Notes: a model not told the origin generated them from the letters alone. A stretch of DNA of 12,377 nucleotides from Comamonadaceae bacterium (GCA_947374505.1 CANCCE010000070.1:1-12377); one strand, 5' to 3'. Positions 1-7,048 are shown, counted from the stretch's first letter. Numbers and translations: made by a program.

Positions 1-146
1 CCCATCAGCGATTTGAGCAGCGTGGTTTTGCCAACGCCGTTGCGACCCAGCAGCACTGTGACTTTGCCCAATTGCGTTTGCAAGCTGACGTCACGCAGGA
101 TGTGAGAGCCGCCGTAGTACTGGTTGATGTTTTTGACGTTCAGCAT
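1..146 (-). CDS. urtE: Urea ABC transporter ATP-binding subunit UrtE, 5' part only
   Basis: Last gene of the urt operon; the window edge cuts it after 48 codons, so only the N-terminus is visible. It begins MLNVKNINQYYGGSHILRDV, and the P-loop GRNGVGKTT (Walker A) lies at residues 34-42. This is the usual start of the second, LivF-like ATPase of a branched-chain-type (HAAT) ABC transporter. UrtE pairs with UrtD on the cytoplasmic side to power urea import. It starts 12 bp after the urtD stop, which fits co-transcription. No convincing Shine-Dalgarno is visible (AT-rich GAAAAATTT precedes the ATG), so translation may be coupled to urtD. The assignment rests mainly on operon position plus the P-loop, because the signature motif and Walker B are outside the window. 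Confidence 0.9.
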   Translation of the reverse strand, partial: MLNVKNINQYYGGSHILRDVSLQTQLGKVTVLLGRNGVGKTTLLKSLM

Positions 147-158
147 AAATTTTTCAGT

Positions 159-1043
159 TCAACGGCCAAGATACACCTCGATCACGCGTTCGTCGGCCTG
201 CACTTGGTCTAGCGTGCCTTGGGCCAACACGGAACCGTCGCACAGCACCGTGACGATGTCGGAGATGGTGCGGATGAAGCTCATGTCGTGCTCCACCACC
301 AGCAAGGAATGCTTGCCCTTAAGGGTCAAAAAGAGCTCTGCCGTGCGCGCGGTTTCCTCGTCGGTCATGCCGGCCACGGGCTCGTCGAGCAGTAGCAGCT
401 TGGGGTCTTGCATCAGCAGCATGCCGATCTCCAGCCACTGTTTTTGGCCATGGCTCAAGTTGCCCGCCAGGCGCCCGACACTCTCCGCCAGATGAATCGT
501 CACCAATATCTCGGCCAGCCGGTCGCTTTGTTGGGAGTCGAGCTTGAAGAACATCGACGCCTTCACGCCCTTGTTGGTTTTCAGCGCGAGCTCCAGGTTC
601 TCAAACACGGTGAGTTGCTCAAACACCGTCGGTTTTTGAAATTTTCGACCAATGCCCAACTGTGCGATCTCAGCTTCTTTGTAGCGCAGCAAATCAATCG
701 TGCTGCCAAAAAAAACCGTGCCTTCGTCGGGCCGCGTCTTGCCGGTGATGATGTCCATCATCGTGGTCTTGCCGGCGCCATTGGGACCGATGATGCAACG
801 CAACTCACCCGGGGCGATATCGAGCGACAGCTTGTTGATGGCTTTGAAGCCGTCGAAGCTGACGCTGACGTCTTCAAGATAAAGAATGCGACCGTGGGTC
901 GTGTCGACTTCCCCTTCCGGCTTGGCGATACGACCGGTGCTGGCGTTGCGGCCACCGGACTCAGTGTTGATTTTTTGATAGGCCAAAGCGGCCATGCGTT
1001 TTTCGACGCGCTGCGCGCCTTGCTCAAGCAGTTCTGGCGTCAT
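159..1043 (-). CDS. urtD: Urea ABC transporter ATP-binding subunit UrtD
   Basis: Cytoplasmic ATPase of the high-affinity urea importer, 294 residues from the chosen start. Visible motifs: Walker A GPNGAGKTT (86-94), Q-loop glutamine in FQKPT (136), signature LSHGQ (196-200), Walker B LLLLDE (216-221) and switch His252. The signature reads LSHGQ rather than the generic LSGGQ, which I recall as typical of UrtD. An N-terminal extension of about 50 residues precedes the ABC domain. I chose the ATG at 1043 rather than the in-frame GTG at 1061: it overlaps the urtC stop as ATGA and has GGAAGGG a suitable distance upstream. The overlap implies translational coupling to urtC. All catalytic motifs are intact. 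The family (HAAT/LivG-like) is certain; urea specificity follows from the operon and UrtA. Confidence 0.95.
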   Translation of the reverse strand: MTPELLEQGAQRVEKRMAALAYQKINTESGGRNASTGRIAKPEGEVDTTHGRILYLEDVSVSFDGFKAINKLSLDIAPGELRCIIGPNGAGKTTMMDIITGKTRPDEGTVFFGSTIDLLRYKEAEIAQLGIGRKFQKPTVFEQLTVFENLELALKTNKGVKASMFFKLDSQQSDRLAEILVTIHLAESVGRLAGNLSHGQKQWLEIGMLLMQDPKLLLLDEPVAGMTDEETARTAELFLTLKGKHSLLVVEHDMSFIRTISDIVTVLCDGSVLAQGTLDQVQADERVIEVYLGR

Positions 1044-2158
1044 ATTGTTTTTCCCTTCCACAGTTTCTTCACCAAACCGACCACACCGTTGGGCAGAAAC
1101 AAGGTCACCGCGATGAACAGCGTGCCTAAAAAGTACAGCCAGAATTCGGGGTAGGCGACAGTCAACCAGCTCTTGGCACCGTTGACAATGAATGCGCCAA
1201 TGATCGGGCCGATCAAGGTAGCGCGACCACCCACAGCGGCCCAGATGGCGATTTCAATCGAGTTGGCGGGGCTCATTTCACCCGGGTTGATGATGCCGAC
1301 TTGCGGCACGTACAGCGCGCCAGCAACACCACACATGATGGCTGAAATGACCCAGATCGTCAGCTTGTAGCCCAGTGGGTTGTAGCCGGAAAACATGACG
1401 CGGGTTTCTGCATCCCGAATGGCTTGCAGCACGCGACCAAACTTGCTCTGTACCAGCCATTTGGAAAACATGAAAAAGCCCAGCAACGTCAAGCCAGTGA
1501 TGACAAACAGCAACATGCGCATGTTCGGCGTGGCCAGAGGCACGTCCAAAATTCGCTTGAAATCTGTGAAGCCATTGTTGCCACCAAAGCCCGTCTCATT
1601 GCGAAAAAACAGCAACATGGCGGCAAAGGTCAAAGCCTGCGTGATGATGGAGAAATACACCCCTTTGATGCGTGAGCGAAAGGCGAAATAACCAAACACA
1701 AAAGCCACCACGGCGGGTACCAGCACAATCAAAATAAGCGTTGCCACAAAGCTGCCGCTGAAGGTCCAGTGCCAAGGCAAAGTCTTCCAGTCGAGGAACA
1801 CCATGAAGTCTGGCAACTCGCTTTTGTAATTACCGTCCAAGCCGATTTGGCGCATCAGGTACATGCCCATGACATAGCCGCCAATGGCGAAAAACACGCC
1901 GTGGCCCAGCGACAAAATGCCGGTGTAACCCCAGATCAAGTCCATCGCCAGCGCGCAGATGGCGTAGCACATGATTTTTCCCAGCAAGGCGACTGCGTAG
2001 GTGCTCATGTGCAAGGGGCTGCCTTCGGGCACCCAGAGATTGAGCACCGGGGCCACAGCACCAATGACGATCAGTGCGACCATGAAAGCGCTCCAGCCAC
2101 GGCGGGTTAACAGCGGGCCTTTGGCGGGAAGGACGACAGATTGAAGAGTTGCGTTCAT
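1040..2158 (-). CDS. urtC: Urea ABC transporter permease UrtC
   Basis: Inner-membrane permease subunit (LivM-like), 372 residues, close to the usual family length. It is strongly hydrophobic, with about nine to ten predicted membrane segments starting near residue 24. The conserved LivM-type stretch GYTGILSLGHGVFFAIGGY is at 78-96. A cytoplasmic loop with RDAETRVMFSGYNP lies in the C-terminal half, followed by GVAGALY, the region that contacts the ATPases in this family. It starts 10 bp after the urtB stop with GAGG upstream, and ends in a 4-bp overlap with urtD. Together with UrtB it forms the urea channel through the membrane. No disruption or unusual residue was seen. Confidence 0.95.
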   Translation of the reverse strand: MNATLQSVVLPAKGPLLTRRGWSAFMVALIVIGAVAPVLNLWVPEGSPLHMSTYAVALLGKIMCYAICALAMDLIWGYTGILSLGHGVFFAIGGYVMGMYLMRQIGLDGNYKSELPDFMVFLDWKTLPWHWTFSGSFVATLILIVLVPAVVAFVFGYFAFRSRIKGVYFSIITQALTFAAMLLFFRNETGFGGNNGFTDFKRILDVPLATPNMRMLLFVITGLTLLGFFMFSKWLVQSKFGRVLQAIRDAETRVMFSGYNPLGYKLTIWVISAIMCGVAGALYVPQVGIINPGEMSPANSIEIAIWAAVGGRATLIGPIIGAFIVNGAKSWLTVAYPEFWLYFLGTLFIAVTLFLPNGVVGLVKKLWKGKTI

Positions 2159-2168
2159 GGGTGTGGCC

Positions 2169-3758
2169 TCAAGCTTCCGCAGAGCGGCCTTTCATGGCGA
2201 AGATGCCTTGCGGGCGCTTCTGAATAAAGATGATGATGAGAACGAGCACGGCGATCTTCGCCAGCACAGCGCCAGTCCAACCTTCTAAGAACTTGTTCAA
2301 AATACCCAGTCCCATGGCGGCGTAGACCGTGCCGGCCAACTGCCCGACACCGCCCAACACCACGACCATGAACGAGTCAACGATATAGCCTTGACCGAGG
2401 TCTGGGCCCACGTTACCGACCTGGCTCAGAGCGCAGCCGGCCAAACCAGCAATGCCGGAACCCAAGGCAAACGCATAGGCATCAACACGCGCCGTGTTGA
2501 CGCCCATGCACGCCGCAATCGGGCGGTTTTGCGTGACACCGCGCACAAACAAACCCAAACGCGTCCGGCTGATCAGCCACGCCACGCCGAGCAACACGGC
2601 AATGGCAAAACCGATGATCACCAGCCGGTTGTAAGGCAAGGACAGGTTGCCCATGAGCTGAACGCCACCGCTCATCCACACCGGGTTTTCAACGCCAACG
2701 TTTTGCGCGCCAAAGAGGCTGCGCACCATTTGCTGCAGCATCAAGCTGATGCCCCAGGTGGCCAACAGCGTTTCAAGCGGACGACCGTACAAGAAGCGAA
2801 TCACGCCGCGTTCGAGTGCCGCCCCCATCAGTGCCGAGGCCATGAAGGCGACCGGCACAGCGGCTAACAAATACCAGTCAAACGCGTTGGGCAGATATTT
2901 TTGAAACAGACCTTGCACCACATACGTGGCGTAGGCGCCGATCATCATGAGCTCGCCGTGCGCCATGTTGATGACACCCATCAAACCATAGGTGATGGCC
3001 AAACCAAGCGCCACCAATAACAAGATAGAACCCAGACTGATGCCACTGAAGACAGCGGCAATTTTGTCCCCCCAGGCGAGAGCGGCTTCGACTTTGCGCA
3101 AGCTGGCAGCCAGGGCTGTTTTGACATCTGTATCCGACTCTTTGGCAAGGCGCTCTAGCAACACCGTCTTGGTGCTCGGGTCGCCACTGTCGGCTAACAA
3201 GGCCGCCGCTTGCAAGCGCTTGGCTTTGTCGCTGCTGCTCAGCAAGATGGCAGCGCGCAATTGCCCCAACTGGCTTTTCAGCTGCGGTACGGTTTCAGCG
3301 GCGTAGGCTTTTTCAATCAACGGCAAACGGGCTTCGTCGTTGTCACCCGTGAGCGTCTTGATGGCGGCTTTTCGCAGCGCTTCTTTCGGTGAGAAAAGCT
3401 GCAGCGCAGCCAGCGCGTTGTCCAACTCACCGCGCATCAGGTTGTTGTTGATGACGTCCTCGGCGTTGTCTGGGAGCGGCACAGCATTACCGGTAACGGG
3501 GTCAAAGGCCTTGTCGTCTTTGACGATCAACACCTGTTCCCCGGCGATCTTGACTTCGTCATCAGCCAGTGCCTGAATGAACGCAAGCGTCGCTTCGTTC
3601 GGGTCTGAGGCGGCTTTAGCGAGGGCCTGCAAGCGGGATTCGCTGCTGCCTACCGCCAAGGCTTTGGCATCCTCAAGCGTGAGTGCGTACAAACTACCAG
3701 CGCCCCAAAAAAGAGCGGAGGCCAGCAGAATGCGCACCACGATTGAGCGCTTTGGCAT
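2169..3758 (-). CDS. urtB: Urea ABC transporter permease UrtB with periplasmic helical-repeat domain
   Basis: Inner-membrane permease (LivH-like) of the urea importer, 529 residues from the chosen start. Residues 1-25 look like a signal peptide: MPKRS, then a hydrophobic core, ending SLYA. Residues 26-230 are alanine- and leucine-rich helices resembling HEAT-like repeats. About eight membrane segments follow, with the LivH-type motif GLMGVINMAHGE at 258-269. The N-terminal extra domain is characteristic of UrtB and absent from LivH, so it supports urea specificity. The reading frame stays open 49 codons further upstream to 3905, but that stretch has no protein character and would cover the NtrC-like site. 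The ATG at 3758 has an AGG about 10 nt upstream and gives a clean signal peptide, so I used it. A terminator and NtrC-like site separate it from urtA. Confidence 0.93.
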   Translation of the reverse strand: MPKRSIVVRILLASALFWGAGSLYALTLEDAKALAVGSSESRLQALAKAASDPNEATLAFIQALADDEVKIAGEQVLIVKDDKAFDPVTGNAVPLPDNAEDVINNNLMRGELDNALAALQLFSPKEALRKAAIKTLTGDNDEARLPLIEKAYAAETVPQLKSQLGQLRAAILLSSSDKAKRLQAAALLADSGDPSTKTVLLERLAKESDTDVKTALAASLRKVEAALAWGDKIAAVFSGISLGSILLLVALGLAITYGLMGVINMAHGELMMIGAYATYVVQGLFQKYLPNAFDWYLLAAVPVAFMASALMGAALERGVIRFLYGRPLETLLATWGISLMLQQMVRSLFGAQNVGVENPVWMSGGVQLMGNLSLPYNRLVIIGFAIAVLLGVAWLISRTRLGLFVRGVTQNRPIAACMGVNTARVDAYAFALGSGIAGLAGCALSQVGNVGPDLGQGYIVDSFMVVVLGGVGQLAGTVYAAMGLGILNKFLEGWTGAVLAKIAVLVLIIIFIQKRPQGIFAMKGRSAEA

Positions 3759-3868
3759 GGAGTGTGACCTGTCTTTGTGCATTTTGAAGATGAATTGAAA
3801 GCTGCAGGCTGTACCCAACATAAAACCGGGCACAGACGGCAACCATCCTGAATCGTTTGTGAGTTGAC

Positions 3869-3885
3869 TGCACCGAACAAGTGCA
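3869..3885 (-). promoter_or_regulatory. NtrC-like binding site upstream of urtB
   Basis: On the minus strand the 17 bp read TGCACT-TGTTC-GGTGCA, an exact match to the enterobacterial NtrC consensus TGCACY-N5-GGTGCA. The site lies after the urtA terminator and 110 bp before the urtB start codon. NtrC activates sigma-54 promoters under nitrogen limitation, a fitting control for urea uptake. I could not find a proper -24/-12 sigma-54 element (GG-N10-GC) between it and urtB. The nearest candidate, minus strand 3845-3830, has TGG and GC separated by 11 rather than 10 bases. The site itself is seen in the sequence; its use is inferred. Confidence 0.6.
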
Positions 3886-3910
3886 AGAAACGGACCACGC
3901 ACCAAGCATA

Positions 3911-3954
3911 GAAAGAAAAAAGCCGCAACCTCGTCTTGACAACAAGGTGCGGCT
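3911..3954 (-). terminator. Intrinsic terminator after urtA (intra-operon)
   Basis: Read on the minus strand, 20 bp past the urtA stop, AGCCGCA (3954-3948) pairs with TGCGGCT (3927-3921). A further CCT:AGG pairing lies inside it across a one-base bulge at 3928. A run of mostly T (TTTTTTCTTTC) follows directly. Stem plus U-tract is the classic Rho-independent signal. Its place between the binding-protein gene and the permease genes suggests partial termination, so that urtA mRNA exceeds urtBCDE mRNA. Confidence 0.8.
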
Positions 3955-3974
3955 CGGAGCGGGGTTAAGACCGC

Positions 3975-5264
3975 TTATTTGCCTGCGACTTTCGCTGGCT
4001 CGTCAGGCTTCTTGTCGTTGCCTTCGATGTAAGGGCTCCATGGCTTGGCCTTGACCGGGCCTGGTGTTTTCCACACCACGTTGAACTGACCGTCGGCCTT
4101 GATCTCGCCAATGAACACCGACTTATGCAGGTGGTGGTTTTTCTCGTCCATCTTGGAAATGATGCCGGACGGCGCCTTGAAAGTCTGGCCGGCCATCGCG
4201 GCGATGACTTTGTCGGTGTCGGTGGACTTGGCTTTTTCAACCGCCTGCTTCCACATGTTGATGCCGATGTAAGTCGCTTCCATCGGGTCGTTGGTCAAAG
4301 GCTTGTCCTTGTGGCCGGCGATGTTCTTGGCCTTGGCGTAAGCGCTCCACTTCTTGATGAACTCGGTGTTGCTTGGGTTCTTGATCGACTGGAAGTAGTT
4401 CCAGGCAGCCAGGTGACCGACCAGCGGCTTGGTGTCGACGCCGCGCAGTTCTTCTTCACCCACAGAAAAAGCCACAACAGGCACGTCTTTGGCTTTCAGG
4501 CCAGCGTTGCCGAGTTCTTTGTAGAAAGGCACATTGGAGTCGCCGTTGATGGTGGAGACCACCGCGGTCTTGCCACCAGCAGAGAACTTCTTCACATCAG
4601 CGACGATGGTTTGGTAGTCCGAGTGGCCGAACGGTGTGTACTTCTCGTCGATGTCTTTATCGGCAACGCCTTTGCTTTTAAGGTAAGCGCGCAAGATTTT
4701 GTTGGTGGTACGCGGGTAGACATAGTCAGTGCCCAGCAAGACCCAACGCTTGGCGCCGCCGCCTTCTTTGCTCATCAAGTAGTCAACCGCGGGAATAGCT
4801 TGCTGGTTAGGTGCTGCACCCGTGTAAAACACGTTCTTGGAAAGCTCTTCACCCTCGTACTGCACGGGGTAGAACAGCAGGCCGTTCATTTCTTCGACGA
4901 CTGGCAATACCGACTTGCGAGACACCGAGGTCCAGCAACCGAAAATCACGGAGACTTTGTCTTGACCGAGCAGCTGCTTGGTCTTTTCAGCGAACAGCGG
5001 CCAGTTGGACGCCGGGTCGACGATGACGGGCTCGAGCTTTTTACCGAGCACGCCACCTTTGGCATTGATCTCGTCAATGGCCATCAACACGGTGTCTTTC
5101 AACACCGTTTCGGAAATAGCCATGGTGCCAGACAAGCTGTGCAGAATGCCGACCTTGATGGTGCCAGCGCCTTGGGCGTAGGCCGACATGCCGGCGAAGC
5201 CGGACAGCGCAACAGCGGCGGTGAGTGCCTTGAGGGCAAAGCGACGTGAATTCAGACCTGACAT
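3975..5264 (-). CDS. urtA: Urea ABC transporter substrate-binding protein UrtA
   Basis: Periplasmic urea receptor, 429 residues. It has an N-terminal signal peptide ending near AYA-30, then a two-lobed HAAT-type binding fold beginning KVGILHSLSGTMAISE (37-52). UrtA-like stretches include YPVQYEGEE (132-140), GTDYVYPRT (178-186) and EEELRGVDTKPLVGHLAAWN in the second half. The leader begins MSGLNSRRFALK, which resembles the Tat motif SRRxFLK except that Ala replaces Phe, so Tat export is possible. The start at 5264 has GGAG about 8 nt upstream; an ATG 4 bp earlier is in another frame. First gene of urtABCDE, followed by an intrinsic terminator. The related amide-binding FmdD is the main alternative identity, but the five-gene order favours urea. 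Confidence 0.95.
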   Translation of the reverse strand: MSGLNSRRFALKALTAAVALSGFAGMSAYAQGAGTIKVGILHSLSGTMAISETVLKDTVLMAIDEINAKGGVLGKKLEPVIVDPASNWPLFAEKTKQLLGQDKVSVIFGCWTSVSRKSVLPVVEEMNGLLFYPVQYEGEELSKNVFYTGAAPNQQAIPAVDYLMSKEGGGAKRWVLLGTDYVYPRTTNKILRAYLKSKGVADKDIDEKYTPFGHSDYQTIVADVKKFSAGGKTAVVSTINGDSNVPFYKELGNAGLKAKDVPVVAFSVGEEELRGVDTKPLVGHLAAWNYFQSIKNPSNTEFIKKWSAYAKAKNIAGHKDKPLTNDPMEATYIGINMWKQAVEKAKSTDTDKVIAAMAGQTFKAPSGIISKMDEKNHHLHKSVFIGEIKADGQFNVVWKTPGPVKAKPWSPYIEGNDKKPDEPAKVAGK

Positions 5265-5287
5265 ACATGTTTCTCCATTAAGGTTTA

Positions 5288-5322
5288 AATCGTTTCTCGC
5301 TAGGGCTAGCGATGAGACGATT
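5288..5322 (-). promoter_or_regulatory. Hairpin in the urtA 5' leader
   Basis: The core is a perfect inverted repeat TCGCTAG-GG-CTAGCGA (5297-5312). Outer arms AATCGTTTC and GAGACGATT extend it with one mismatch and one unpaired base, giving about 15 base pairs over 35 bp. It ends some 20 nt before the urtA start codon, leaving the GGAG ribosome site exposed. It could protect the mRNA 5' end, act as an attenuator, or be a protein-binding site in DNA. The structure is seen; the role is inferred. Confidence 0.5.
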
Positions 5323-5347
5323 TTGGAGAAACAGCAGGACTTGTGAA
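5320..5347 (-). promoter_or_regulatory. Candidate sigma-70 promoter of urtA
   Basis: On the minus strand, TTCACA (5347-5342; 5 of 6 match to TTGACA) and CAAAAT (5325-5320; 4 of 6 match to TATAAT) are separated by 16 bp. Transcription would start near 5313, at the edge of the leader hairpin core, about 50 nt before the urtA ATG. The match is moderate and nothing else confirms it. Confidence 0.35.
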
Positions 5348-5365
5348 ATACGCCGGGTGGCGTAT
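5348..5365. promoter_or_regulatory. Palindromic operator candidate upstream of urtA
   Basis: ATACGCC-GGGT-GGCGTAT is a perfect inverted repeat with 7-bp arms and a 4-bp spacer. It sits directly upstream of the candidate -35 box; its centre would be about -43 from the predicted start, typical for an activator that touches RNA polymerase. It does not match NtrC, nor Nac (ATA-N9-TAT, whereas here ATA and TAT are 12 apart). I cannot name the regulator. Confidence 0.45.
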
Positions 5366-5389
5366 ACCGAACGCATTGGCGCGCGAAAA

Positions 5390-5461
5390 ATCGCTGAGAG
5401 GCTCAGCTCCCACATATTCAAATGCAGCGCTGCTTTTGTAGGAGGCCAGCCCCTGGCCGAT
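5390..5461. repeat. REPIN-like pair of inverted REP elements
   Basis: Two 25-bp units face each other across a 22-bp spacer: 5390-5414 (read on the minus strand) and 5437-5461 (plus strand). Both read TGTRGGA, then a hairpin with 6-bp arms and a 3-base loop, then GAT. The arms are GCTGAG/CTCAGC in one and GGCCAG/CTGGCC in the other. They match at 17 of 25 positions. Three stem pairs differ by compensatory changes on both sides, so the fold is conserved rather than the bases. The layout copies Pseudomonas REPINs (TGTGGGAG plus hairpin plus CGAT), which RAYT transposases mobilise. The spacer holds a palindrome GCAGCGCTGC (5424-5433). Confidence 0.7.
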
Positions 5462-5475
5462 CTTGAGCGCTGAAA

Positions 5476-6609
5476 TTATGTCGCGGGTGGCACTGCCGGT
5501 GATGCTTTAGTCGTTTCGGCAGGCTTTAAAGGCACCAGCGGCTCCACCTCGCGCGAGGTTGCAAAGATGGCCCAGGCGGCAACGAACATGGCGGCAATCA
5601 CCGGACCGATCACAAAGCCATTCAAGCCGAACAGCGCCATGCCGCCAATGGTCGACATCAGCACCACGTAGTCGGGTAGCTTGGTGTCCTTACCCACCAG
5701 CAACGGGCGTAACACGTTGTCGACCAAACCAATCACCAAGACACCAAAAGCCGTTAGCATCACGCCATTCAGCACAGCCCCCGTGGCTAAAAAATAAATC
5801 GCGACGGGCAACCAAACGATGGCTGCACCGACCGCAGGCAACAGCGACAAAAAGGCCATCAAGGTGCCCCACAACACCGGTGCATGGATACCCAAAACCC
5901 AGAAAATAAAACCACCCAGCGCCCCCTGCACCATCGCCACCACAATGTTGCCCTTCACGGTCGCACGAATCACCGTGATGAACTTGCTGGAGAGGTCCCG
6001 CTTGATGTCGCCCTCCAATGGCAGCGTGTCCGTCATGCGCCGACCCAAGGCCGAACCGTCGCGCAAAAAGAAGAACAGCAGGTACAGCATGATGAAAAAA
6101 CCCACCAGGAAATCAAAGGTGTTTTGGCCAATGCTCAGGGCTTGTGTCGCAAAAAATTGGCTTCCCTGGGTCAGGCTGACAGCGATTCGTTCCTGCACCA
6201 AGTTCAAGTCCGTCAGACCGAATCGGCCCAAGAGACCTGTCGCCCAGTCCGGCAAGGCATCATAAATTTGTTGAAAGTAAACGCTGAAGCTCAAGTCGCC
6301 CGATTGCATACGCTTGATCACCAGCCCCGCCTCTTGCACCAGCAAGGCAGTGACCAAGCTCAGCGGGAAGATGACCAGCAGCAAAATAAACAACAACGCT
6401 AGAGCGGCGGCCAGCGTGTGGCGCAAAGGCATCGTTTTCAGCAAGCGGGCATGCAGAGGGGCGAACACAATGGCAAACACCGCGCCCCAAAAGATGGCAC
6501 CATAAAACGGTGACAACACCCATAAAAAGGCCAGTGAAACCGCCGCCAGCAACCACAGGAAAAATTTGTTTTCAAAGGATCTGGGCGTGGCTGTGGGGAG
6601 CTGTTTCAT
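5476..6609 (-). CDS. AI-2E family transporter (PF01594)-like membrane protein
   Basis: Inner-membrane protein of 377 residues with about seven to eight predicted helices. It has a hydrophobic N-terminal hairpin (residues 15-55), a central soluble region (about 90-150), and a conserved C-terminal block GLVDNVLRPLLVGKDTKLPD followed by GGMALFGLNGFVIGPVIAA, typical of the PF01594 family. Family members export varied small molecules or ions (AI-2 in TqsA, Na+/H+ exchange in others), so the substrate cannot be told. I used the ATG at 6609; an in-frame TTG at 6621 would add four residues. Neither has a clear Shine-Dalgarno. It ends 14 bp before the REPIN-like repeat. No obvious functional link to the urt operon is visible. 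Confidence 0.85.
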   Translation of the reverse strand: MKQLPTATPRSFENKFFLWLLAAVSLAFLWVLSPFYGAIFWGAVFAIVFAPLHARLLKTMPLRHTLAAALALLFILLLVIFPLSLVTALLVQEAGLVIKRMQSGDLSFSVYFQQIYDALPDWATGLLGRFGLTDLNLVQERIAVSLTQGSQFFATQALSIGQNTFDFLVGFFIMLYLLFFFLRDGSALGRRMTDTLPLEGDIKRDLSSKFITVIRATVKGNIVVAMVQGALGGFIFWVLGIHAPVLWGTLMAFLSLLPAVGAAIVWLPVAIYFLATGAVLNGVMLTAFGVLVIGLVDNVLRPLLVGKDTKLPDYVVLMSTIGGMALFGLNGFVIGPVIAAMFVAAWAIFATSREVEPLVPLKPAETTKASPAVPPAT

Positions 6610-6673
6610 GCGGCGTATCAAAGTTGGGCGGTGAGCGATACGGCCGATGGTAACGGGTATGGGGGAGTACGGC

Positions 6674-7048
6674 CTATTCCTCCTCGTCTGGCGTCAGCGG
6701 TATCTCCTCAGCTGCCGCCAAGGTGCCCAAGTCGATCGCATCGAAATCATCGCGCAACGCTTGCGCGTCGACATCTGCCGCTTGGATTTCGATGTCGATG
6801 TCTAACGTCGGCAAGCTCTCTATATGGTCCGGCAGAATATCGGCATCCATCGGTCCGTTGCGCAGATCAGCCGAGCTACGCTCACCGGTGCCTTCTGCAT
6901 CGGTATCGCTGGTGAGTTCGTCGTCGTCAAATGCACCGCGCGCATCACTGCCACTGTCGGTGCTGTCGCTGGGTCCCAAGCTCCCAACGTCCGTCCCGGC
7001 GGGACGCCTCGGCGCCCAATCACCCCCCAAAATGCTGCTGGTCGCCAT
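6674..7048 (-). CDS. Small, highly acidic protein of unknown function
   Basis: 124 residues, of which 33 are Asp or Glu. Only six are Arg, and there is no Lys and no Cys, so the protein is strongly negative. The N-terminal half (ILGGDWAPRR, then SLGPSDSTDSGSD) is rich in Ser, Asp and Gly and probably disordered. The second half alternates acidic and hydrophobic residues (LDIDIEIQAADVDA), then ends in PDEEE. No membrane helix or signal peptide. I have a vague memory of similar ILGG...SLGPSDSSDSGSD proteins in Burkholderiales, sometimes labelled chemotaxis protein, but nothing in the sequence supports that role. The ATG at 7048 has AAGGA upstream. It sits 64 bp from the AI-2E-family gene, so the two may be co-transcribed. 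An inverted repeat lies about 85 bp upstream. Confidence 0.75.
   Translation of the reverse strand: MATSSILGGDWAPRRPAGTDVGSLGPSDSTDSGSDARGAFDDDELTSDTDAEGTGERSSADLRNGPMDADILPDHIESLPTLDIDIEIQAADVDAQALRDDFDAIDLGTLAAAEEIPLTPDEEE

Noticed and set aside
408..1154. Plus-strand reading frame (248 codons) opposite urtD/urtC
   Set aside because: Covers the antisense of UrtD motifs; no ribosome site or family resemblance.
3759..3905. Extended UrtB start at 3905
   Set aside because: It would put non-protein-like residues ahead of a proper signal peptide and would place the NtrC-like site inside the gene.
4125..5249. Long plus-strand reading frame (374 codons) opposite urtA
   Set aside because: It lies fully antisense to urtA, which is a clear UrtA homologue; the translation is His/Val/Gly-rich with no recognisable motif. 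Codon bias of the true gene explains the open frame.
5445..5461. GG-N10-GC sequence resembling a sigma-54 promoter upstream of urtA
   Set aside because: The match is made by the stem of the REP hairpin (GGCCAG/CTGGCC), lacks TGGCAC and TTGC context, and lies almost 200 bp from urtA.
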